This document shows, one piece after another, positions 11,091-19,800 of a stretch of 20,752 nucleotides of DNA; the first letter of the stretch is position 1; each line of letters opens with the position of its first letter. Where the stretch lies: the NCBI GenBank assembly GCA_015499995.1, contig JADNRV010000633.1, forward strand, positions 1 to 20,752, in the 5' to 3' direction. The notes under the pieces were generated by a model. The model was not told the origin of the DNA and ran no database searches. It was given only the letters and a program-made list of their open reading frames with translations. The translations under genes and the position numbers were made by a program. This stretch comes from Flammula alnicola (taxonomy: Eukaryota; Basidiomycota; Agaricomycetes; Agaricales; Strophariaceae).

Positions 11091-11498
11091 TCCTGTTAAG
11101 TATACTTCGACGAAGTCCAAAATCTTCCTTTTGATACCTATCCTTGCTTCGAGTAGCTTTTAGACCTAGACTTTCGGATTATTAGGTGGACATTGATTAA
11201 CTACTTACTCTAGATTCACTGCTGTAGAGATATAGTTCATGGTTCATAGACATAGTGTAGAGTATAATTAAATTGTCACAGTTCTAATGCATGGATTCTG
11301 TACATTCCGGCGTTCATATGAGCACGCCACATTTTACATAGAAAGAAATTCCAAGGTTAAACCTTGAACGTTTGATTGTCATGTTCCTCAATGTACGCCT
11401 TCCATTCCTTCTTATCTTTTTCTTTCGTCCGTGCAAATACATAATATACAACTAATTAAAGCAAGATACAAAGCTTGAAATACTGCACTTATTACTTT
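11091..11498. other. Convergent intergenic region, nothing recognised
   Basis: This lies between the 3' ends of the plus-strand helicase and the minus-strand O-fucosyltransferase-like gene. It is AT-rich and should hold both 3' untranslated regions and polyadenylation sites. No open frame or structured RNA is supported. Confidence 0.4.
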
Positions 11499-13260
11499 TC
11501 ATTGGCCCGTCCGTATGTTCACTTCACTAGTAAAACCGCCATTCCAATCTCTAACCCTCCTCTGACCAACCAATGTAAATGTTGAACCCTTCGTTCCCAC
11601 CAATCCGACGGCGAAACTCTGGATGACTGTGTCGATAATTGGAGGATACCATTCTCCGAACCGCTCAACAGTTTCCTCTTGTGTATGGTTGACAAGCGAC
11701 CATCCATGGTTCTTTACATCATCCCAGAATGCAGGGGATTGTTCATCTGGGAACCAGATAGGAAGGTGGTCAGTATAAAGCTCGACAGATGGGAAGCATG
11801 TCAATGAATTCATACCCGACATGACAATAACGTTTGATATGGTAAGATTACTCTTGGTCACCCATTTTTTCTTAATATCATCGATGTGCTTTCCATACAC
11901 AGAAAGAGGAGGAAAGCAGTTGGTGCGCGTGCCGTTTACGAGTGGGCATTGGCCCATAAAATCCCCGTGACGAATGTGCACAGCTATAAACTGGCAAACA
12001 GCAAGCAAGGTCAGCCCTTTGGTTCGTAATCAAGTAGAAGAGAGTGAAACTACAGGTGGCAGGTTGTCCAAGGACCCGAAAATTGGAACGCCCGCGATAT
12101 ATAGTCGCGTCCGAGTTGCTTCAGAGGCTGCGAAAATGGTAAATTTCGGCCAATCTTTTGCCAGGCTGGTGACCAGGGCTTTTCCCACTCCCATCCCTTT
12201 GCACCTGATGTCGCATAATATAACGAGTCAAAACATGAGAGATGGGCATCAGGTGTTCGTTGATGGCCCTTCGGAGAAGGTTGGAGATTCTTCAACTTGT
12301 TCGGCTGTACAAGGGGTCTTCTGGATATATCACGGCAGCCACTTGAGGGAACACAATATGGACTTCGTCACGGTTGGAACTTGGAAGACGAGTGAATAGA
12401 GGAATCTTGGTATAAGAGACGTCTAGGCCGAGATGTTGCACGACAGTTTCCGACTGTGTCCCAGTCTTTTGGCTGTCTTTGGTCGTTGTCCAGCAGCCTA
12501 TGTCTTCGACTTCCCGGGTAGAATATGGTTCGTTATCAGAGGGCAAAGGAAGTTCTTTGACATCTCGCCATTCGAGAACGGGAGAATCAAGCTTCTTGCG
12601 TAGGTAGTCCAAATTAAATATGTCACCAAATGGAACGATTCCTGCAGAGCGTGCTAATTGAACAGTATGTCATCAGAAATTAATCACAAAACATATCAGA
12701 TATGCTCACGTATATGGTGGCTAGGCGCAAAAGGAGGGATAATAGGTATTCGATTTGTGATTGTACCAAGGTAAATCATGTTGACCTAATCAGAAGAAAC
12801 ATCACTTATAGTTGCTATATATACCACTGAATCTCTACCCACATAACTCATAAATTCATTAGCTAAGGTTTAGGATGCCGTCAGTATAAAGAATTATACA
12901 AGTTTAAACCGAGGCGTATACGCACTATATCCTGCACTGGCCCAACTGGTTATATAGCTTGAATCATTCCGAATATTATCTGCATTGGTTCGTCCTATTA
13001 ACTACGTTCCATTTGAAGCAAGATGCAAGAAAATTCCTGCCTCTAAATCTAGCTGTCGGTGATCCAAGGAGTGGGTGAGGCAACTGGTCAGTAGGCACTT
13101 GAACATCGGCGCATGTGGGAGCTGGCGGCGGAGGTGCGATTGTGAAATGTTTTAGAGAAGCGAGGACAGGCCATATAAACCCGGCATATGTCAGGATAGC
13201 GACTGTGCCGACCAAAAGAAGACAAGATAGGAAGAAAGTTCTGGTTCTACCAAGAGCCAT
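11499..13260 (-). CDS. O-fucosyltransferase-like type II membrane protein (copy 1)
   Basis: Exons on the minus strand: 13260-13041, 12979-12926, 12862-12843, 12785-12710, 12653-12054, 11990-11816, 11746-11499. A short cytosolic end (MALGRTR) precedes a membrane anchor (FFLSCLLLVGTVAILTYAGF) and a Pro-rich stem, the type II layout of Golgi/ER glycosyltransferases. The luminal part has YITSWASAGY, then IPIIPPFAPSHH, VPFGDIF, HLSCFDSLYY, the key IAVHIRHGDF motif with the Arg expected to contact GDP-fucose, and GTKGSTFTLVGQRRV-DW near the end. This matches fungal O-FucT (PF10250-type) proteins. Two frame steps, near 12295 and 12070, each equal one missing base. The first intron (13040-12980) begins with GC rather than GT. 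An upstream ATG at 13329 is in frame, but the membrane anchor favours 13260. The acceptor protein is unknown. Confidence 0.78.
12980..13040 (-). other. Apparent GC-AG intron in O-fucosyltransferase-like copy 1
   Basis: The conserved protein runs from TARFR into DNIRN only if the 61 bases from 13040 down to 12980 are removed. The donor reads AGAG|GCAGGA on the minus strand and the acceptor ends TGCAG. No GT donor with the right phase lies nearby, and the unspliced frame stops soon after. GC-AG is a known minor donor class. A substituted or miscalled T in the donor is the alternative. Confidence 0.5.
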
Positions 13261-13398
13261 GCCACTGGGAATGAAGAAGTTGCGATATGAAGTACTTACG
13301 TATAATTCCGTGTGAACTGTGTTGATCATGATGGATGATGCCAGTTGTTCAATGGAGCCGGGTTAGCGCCGACAGACCTCACATGATCTCTCGCATCC

Positions 13399-14085
13399 TT
13401 ATCTTATCTCTGGTTCCTCGAAACTCGAGACCCTAGAGCCGCAACTCTGCATGACCGTACCAATCAACGGAGGATACCGCTCTTCTATCGTTCGAGAGTT
13501 TTTTTCTTCTGTATGATTGACATAAAACCACCCCTTTTTCCGCACATCAGCCCAGAATAAGGGTGATATTTCGTCTGAAAGTGCAGAATATTTTTTTATC
13601 AAAACAAAAGGAAGAGGCATCCGAGGGACATGAAAACGCACCGGACGTAACGACGACATTCAGGACTGGAATTTTATGTACGTTGATAGGTCACTGTGGA
13701 CTTCTTTGACGTGCTTATTATAAGCACTGGAAACAGGCGGTAAACAATCATCGTGGCTGCGATCATTAGGAGAGCAAAACGCGGAGAAATCCCGCGACGA
13801 ATATGTACAGCGATGAACTGGGTATCCAAGGATAGGAAACAGGTTAATATTTGCCAACAAGCAAGAACAATCAATTTACTGACCAGTGGTAGCTCCTGAG
13901 AGAGGCCCTCGATCTGGCACATCCACAATAAATAATCTCCCAAGATCCTTCATGCCATACGTGGAAAGCAAATAACGGCCAATGGTTCGCCAGGCTGAAG
14001 ACCAGGTAAATTTCCATTCAAAGGGTTTTGTGCCGGAGGTCGCGTAGTACAAGATGTCGAAACAAGTGAGATGGTGGTCAGGAGG
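13399..14085 (-). pseudogene. Decayed tandem copy of the O-fucosyltransferase-like gene (copy 2)
   Basis: The minus strand carries the second half of the same protein: PDHHLTCFDILYYATSG (from 14085), a W-F-W rich segment, then after an intron (about 13883-13823) FIAVHIRRG, DFSAFCSPNDRSHDDCLPP, and after another intron (about 13644-13578) DEISPLFWADVRKKGW and YPPLIGTVMQS. Both introns sit at exactly the positions seen in copy 1 (before FIAVHIR and before DE-SP-FW), so this is a tandem duplicate. It lacks the signal anchor and the N-terminal third, and it ends without the GT-GST...QRRV-DW tail, stopping at 13399-13401. Two single-base frame steps lie near 13795 (a G run) and 13673 (an A run). 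These two could be sequence errors, but the missing ends cannot. Upstream to about 14165 an open segment with GDPTYEDEN could be an extra decayed exon. Confidence 0.7.
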
Positions 14086-14705
14086 GCGTTATCCAATGGC
14101 CTACTTGCTCCTCACGGGCACCCCACTATTTTCATCTTCATACGTTGGATCACCCCTAGAGAACTTGACGGAGCCCTTGTCTAAGCTCTAAGAACACCTC
14201 TCAGCAAGCTTGTGAGCAAGCGGTAAATTATCAGCAAAAGATATACCTCTCACGGAGTCGTTTCTCAGATTATGCCTCGCACTTGATCCTGCGGAAAGGC
14301 ATTTGAGCTCTTGGGGAACAAAGGGGGTCTACGTCTTCGTGTGGGTATTGGGCGGCCGACGAGGAATAGATGCGCAGCGCTTGAGCAAACAGACCCGAAT
14401 TCAATTCACTCAGATGTCCCCAAAGGACGATTTATATCCCATGTTTTGCACAGCACACGAAGCACCCAACGATGGAATTGTCGGCTGTTCCATGGTTTCC
14501 AGATTTTGAGCCTGATATTAGTGCCTAAATAACATCCGTCATAACGCAGCCATTCATGAAAGCTTTAAAAATTGGAGGTCCTCCGTTCCTGAGCTCAAGT
14601 CCAAATGTGACCGAAGAAGCAAGAATATTTGGTTGAAGCTATGGCCAAAAAATTGTTTTAGAATAAGGGACATTCTGAGCAACAGGAGATTTTACATTTG
14701 GCCTA
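14086..14705. other. Region between copy 2 and the IF-3 gene, nothing firm
   Basis: Short open frames occur on the plus strand at 14303-14532 without recognisable motifs or splice partners. On the minus strand 14165-14115 may be remnant coding sequence of the O-fucosyltransferase copy. The remainder should include the 3' untranslated region of the IF-3 gene. Confidence 0.3.
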
Positions 14706-15503
14706 CTACAGGACGTCGAGGCCTTTATCCTTCAAACTCGAATTTATTTTCTCCCTCTCCTCTTCTCCTCGCTTCTGATGCGCCGCTACCTTTTCCAAGT
14801 GTTTTGTGGCCTCCTTCGCTTCTGCTTCAATCTCCTCCCGCGTAGGCAACGCCTTCCTACTCTTGTGCACTAGGCTCTGGAATGAAATCTTCGCGTTCCC
14901 TCTCCTAATATCCCTTTCCCTCCATTCCGTGGCAACATCCGCCAGGATATCCACGATCTGCTGTATGTGTTGGTTCATCTCTTCCCTCGAAGGATAGCGC
15001 ACGCCGGGCTTGGATTTGAACACAACATCCAAACGCACATCTCCTTTCTCTAAATCGTCCTTAGCCTTGGCGATCTTGTGGTGAAAGTCCGTGTCGGCGG
15101 TGAACCACGTCAGCTGCGTCTCCTTTGTTTCGATGCGCCCAGGGCCCTTGAGCACTTTCTTCTCCGCCTTTTCTGCCAGTTTACGCGCCTTGTCCTCTAC
15201 TTGCGTCAAGATGCGTACCTGCGGCGGGTTGTGGTTGATGAGCCGCACGAGGTGCGTCGTGGGGTTGATGGACGCGAGGATCCTGGCCAGCTTTTGCGGG
15301 TGGTGCAGCGTCCCCTCGGTGTCGATGACCTGCACAATATCGTATGGGATTTGACCGTTCTTTGGGTGCGATCTCTTCGTCATGCCGCGGATGGAGGCTT
15401 GGAAGAGTGGCGAGGTGGCAGGTAAGTCTTGAGTTAGACGGTGGGTCGTCTGTGGGCGCAACACAGATACCGCCGCTCTTCGAAAGGCAAGAAACGCGCT
15501 CAT
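14706..15503 (-). CDS. Mitochondrial translation initiation factor IF-3
   Basis: A single uninterrupted exon encodes 265 residues. The first 40 residues (MSAFLAFRRAAVSVLRP onward, basic and free of acids until residue 26) form a likely mitochondrial targeting peptide. The IF3 N-domain follows at about 45-105 (NGQIPYDIVQVID, then LINHNPPQVRIL), a charged linker at about 105-125 and the IF3 C-domain at about 125-215 (KETQLTWF, FHHKIAKAKDDLEKGD, then a K-PGVRYPSREE stretch). A Lys/Glu-rich extension of about 50 residues ends the protein. IF-3 keeps the small mitoribosomal subunit free and checks initiator tRNA pairing. Length and domain order match fungal mitochondrial IF-3. No frame break is present, which makes it a useful control for base quality in this window. 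Confidence 0.9.
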   Translation of the reverse strand: MSAFLAFRRAAVSVLRPQTTHRLTQDLPATSPLFQASIRGMTKRSHPKNGQIPYDIVQVIDTEGTLHHPQKLARILASINPTTHLVRLINHNPPQVRILTQVEDKARKLAEKAEKKVLKGPGRIETKETQLTWFTADTDFHHKIAKAKDDLEKGDVRLDVVFKSKPGVRYPSREEMNQHIQQIVDILADVATEWRERDIRRGNAKISFQSLVHKSRKALPTREEIEAEAKEATKHLEKVAAHQKRGEEEREKINSSLKDKGLDVL

Positions 15504-16818
15504 ATTTGGAAAAGCTAGGCGCTTCTGCGGTTCTGCACCAAGATTTATAAAATAAGTTGAAGGCGAGCTGAGGACGCGTCGAGGCTCTTTCGAGATTTTG
15601 ATTGGCGAAACGTGACGACTCTTCGAGTGCTAGCCGTGCAGTACCCTCACTTCGTGGGCAGAGTTACTTAGGACAGAAATGGAGCACCACTGCTGTCGCA
15701 AAGCCATTGTTTGCACACTCCAAATAAGCCATATATGGCTTTGCTCCTGGCCGCCATCCACCACTCGACGTCGTCCATCTTTTTCCTGCATTCGTCCACT
15801 TGTTTTAGGTTACGTACAGGATAAAGTGATCTCAGTGAATTCAATGGTCTCGCAATAAAATCAGCACCAATGGGCGAATCTCGCGAGAGCAAGCCTCGGT
15901 CATATAGCGCGGACTGTTCATGCATCACAAAGAACATCGCGCAATGCCACGATTAACGTGAGTCACAGTATCTCTCATTGAAGCGAGTTCTGACCTGATG
16001 AACGTATGTAGTCCCAATGTAGTCCAGCACAATTCAATGAGACCGGAAATTAGCCCACTGCCTCATGCAAGAATAGACGTATAAGACTTGCCGATGCCTC
16101 GTCGCTCTCAATTCACACCTTGCCTGCATCGCCTCCACTTCAAAAAAGAAACAGAAGTGCATGACAGAGTCCTAAATGACAGATTGAGCACCACGTATGT
16201 CCACCCAGGTTCTGGTCTTCTGCAGTCTGGATCCTTTCCTCACTGTATGCGGAGAGCGCACTGCGCGATGACAGCGCTAGCCACCTGCTATATTAATGAA
16301 ATATGGTTTCAACATCGCCTTTGCCATCTTTGCGAACCCAATCCCGATGACATCGCAAAACTTGAAACTTGACAGGTGCCAGGATTAGCACTACAGACCG
16401 CGAGTCGAACACGCACCCTTAACATACCATTGACACGGCACCCAGCGTTTTCAATAAGCCATAGCGCACATATCGCGAGGAACAGGTACGATTGGAAGAA
16501 AGCGCGACCGAAAGACCACATCGCCTGCATCGACATATGAAATTAGTCTCAGGGATGTGCTGACTACAGATATGCGGACCAGAGAAAATTGTAGACAGAT
16601 GCCTAGTAGACCCGTATATGTATCCGACACGAGGCACTGCAACAACAGTGCCAAAGCATGCGTGTACGATCAATCAAGCAGACGCAACTTGAATTCGAAC
16701 TTTACGGTGCACACTACGCAGAAAAGAGTACAGACCAGCAACTAGCGAAATCTTTCAATCCTCAACCCAACATCCCACGAAACACTCGACATCAATACGC
16801 ACTCACAACCGCAATCCA
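15504..16818. other. Long region without a confirmed gene; possible fragmented minus-strand coding
   Basis: This holds the promoters of the IF-3 gene (minus) and the TPR-CHAT gene (plus). Minus-strand open segments at 15937-15668, 16536-16309 and 16673-16419 show some coding character: a hydrophobic stretch with SYLFLAICALWLI near 16480, and a 44-base GT-AG stretch at about 16571-16528 with an ACTAAT branch-like site. I cannot assemble a protein or name a family. They could be remnants of a membrane protein gene or chance. Confidence 0.2.
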
Positions 16819-19800
16819 ATGGACGACAAAGGACGCCGTAGCTCTCGTGAGGGAGATCCCAGCACCACTACAAGTAGTTCATCCCCCATCCACCATTCGG
16901 AGATGCCTACACTTGCCGATGGACAGCTCCTACCAGCCGAAGACAAAAAAGTCGTCTTGAAGGGTATGTAACCGTCGCGCTTCTGGGCTTTAATACCTGT
17001 CCTCACGTCATACCGCAGACTTTGTTCTCGAATGCTCTCCGGACGCCGCTTACCTTGCCTTGGGTACGCTTACCCTCACCATTGTCGGGCTTAGCGAAGA
17101 GCAGGATACTGGACACATGGAGAAGGTTTTGCCGACAACCTGGAAATACGATCGCGTCATCCAGCTGTGAGCAATAATAATGTTTTGACCCAGCAACTGC
17201 TAAATAATTTATTTGGGATATTGAAGGCAATCGGGCATGGATGAACTTACGTTTACTGCCCAATCGGACAATGTGGGCGACTTAGGTTATGTGGTCTTGA
17301 CGCAGGATGAACTGGTGGCGTTTATGGCGGTAGATCAAGGTGCGTTTCTCCGCCAGGTTGCAGTACGCCAATTCACGCTTTCTATTCCAGAAATCAAATT
17401 GGAACGCAACTTTGTGATGCTCGAGGAAAACAGTCTATCGCTCACGATAACGTTCGCCATTGGTATTTTCCTATCTTCTACCTAAATATGTCATTCGATC
17501 CTCATTTTGCGCCCATAGGCACATCACACAACGACACACCAGATTTAGCATTCGAAAACCCGGCGCTCCTCCATGGAGTCGGCAAGCGTTTCAGTCAACG
17601 ATTCGCAGAAACCAATAGCGAAGATGACATAAACAGAGCTGTCTCGGCTTACGAGCTAGCTGTTCAGCTGACAAGTGCTGATGATGCGAATTACGCGGTG
17701 TATGTTCGTGATGCTGGGTTGGCATTCCTTAGGCGGTCCACATTGACTGGAAAAATTCCTGACATGAACCGAGCTATCTCTATAACAGAAGTTGCAATTG
17801 CCTACACCCCCGAAAATGATGTCAACTTCCCCTTCCTGCTCAGTAACCTCGGAGACTCCTTTTCAACTCGCTTCGAACATGCAGGAGATCTTGCTGACAT
17901 TGAAAGTGCCATCTCCAGTCAGCAGAGGGCAGTCCAGCTCACTCCTGAGGGACATGCAGACTTGCCCTCCCGGCTCAATAACCTTGGGAACTCCTTTTCA
18001 ATTCGCTTTGAACGCACAGGAGATATTGCTGATATTGAAAGTGCCATCTCCAGTCAGCAGAGGGCAGTCCAGCTCACTCCTGAGGGACATGCAGACTTGC
18101 CCTCCCGGCTCAGTAACCTTGGGAACTCCTTTTCAATTTGCTTTGAACGCACAGGAGATCTTGCTGACATTGAAAGTGCCATCTCCAGTCAGCAGAGAGC
18201 AGTCCAAGTTACTCCTGAGGGACATGCAGAGTTGCCCTCTCAGCTCAATAACCTTGGGATCTCCTTTAAGACTCGATTTGAACGCACAGGAGATCTTGCT
18301 GACATTGAAAGTGCCATCTCTGGTCAGCAGAGGGCAGTTCAGCTCACTCCTGAGGGATATGCAGACTTGCCCTCCTGGCTCAGTAACCTTGGGCTCTTCT
18401 TTAGGTCTCGCTTTGAACACACAGGAGATCTTGCTGATATTGAAAGTGCCATCTCCAGTCAGCAGAGGCGCAGTCCAGCTCACTCCTGATGGACATGCAT
18501 ACTTGCCCTTTCGATGCAATAACCTTGGAAACTCCTTTTTGACTCGCTTCAAATGCACAGGAGATCTTGCTGACATTGAAAGTGCATCTCCAGTCAGCAG
18601 AGGGCAATCCAGCACTCCTGAGGGCGTGCAACTTGCCTAACCAGCTCAGTAACCTTGGGACCTCCTTTTCAATTCGCTTCAAACACACAGGAGATCTTGC
18701 TGACATTGAAAGTGCCATCTCCAGTCAGCAGAGGGCAATCCAGCTCGCTCCTGAGAGACATGCAGAGTTGCCCTTCTGGCTCAATAACCTTGGGTCTCCT
18801 TTAAGACTCGCTTCAAACACACAGGAGATCTTGCTGATATTGAAAGTGCCATCCTCAGTCAGCAAGGGCAGTCCAGCTCACTCCTGAGGAACATGTATAT
18901 TTGCCCCTTGCTCAATAACCTTGGGTCCTTCTTTGAGACTCGCTTTGAACACACAAAGAACCCAGAAGATATCAGTCATGTGATTTCTATGTATCGCCTT
19001 TCTGCCATGCAGATCTTTGGACATCCATCAAGACGCCTCACTGCTGCCCGGAAATGGGCTATGTTGTCCCGCCAATTTGATCAGTCAGCTCCTTGAATGC
19101 TTTTAGAGTTGCATTGGGCTCCTTTCTCAGGTGGCTGGTCTGGAACAAACAATACACAAACGCCACATGAACCTCATTGACATATCAGATCTGACCACAT
19201 CTGCAGCTGCAGCTGCATTTTCCAATGGAGAAATTGGAACTGCTCTTGCCTGGCTTGAACAAGGCCGCTGCCTTGTATGGACCCAGATCAACCAGCTTCG
19301 CACCCCTGCTGACAATCTGCATGTCCATGATTCATCCCTCGCTGATGACTTCTTGAATGTGGCAAAAGCTTTAGAGGCATCTGGATCTCGTGAAGAGCAA
19401 TCCAGTCCTTTTTCTGTGGAAAACATAACACAGATGATTGCACTACAAGATGAATCCCACACCCATGTCCAGCTTGCTAAGAAATGGAATGAGCTACTTT
19501 CAAAAATTCGATGCATCCCAGGATTCCATGATTTCCTTCAGCCCCCAGAGACTTCAAACCTCCTTGAAAGGCTCAAATGCTTAGCACTGGATGGTCCTGT
19601 AATTATCTTCAACATCCATGAAGAGCGATGTGATGCACTAGCCTTGATTTCTGGTGCCGATACTCCCCTTCACATCCCACTTGAAAGTTTCAGCCATAAA
19701 CAAGCAGTTCAATTGCATGATCACTTTGGCAAATATCTGAACAATCATCATGTTCGCATGCGGGAAGTCGATCGCAGTATGAAGCTTTGGCTTCCTGAAA

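Noticed and set aside
14303..14532. Overlapping plus-strand open frames as a small gene
   Set aside because: There is no motif, no frame is favoured, and no splice or promoter context supports them.
17845..18960. Regular direct repeats that could suggest a CRISPR array or satellite
   Set aside because: The 135-base unit is a multiple of three, is open in one frame and encodes a TPR-like helix pair. There are no short repeats with unique spacers.
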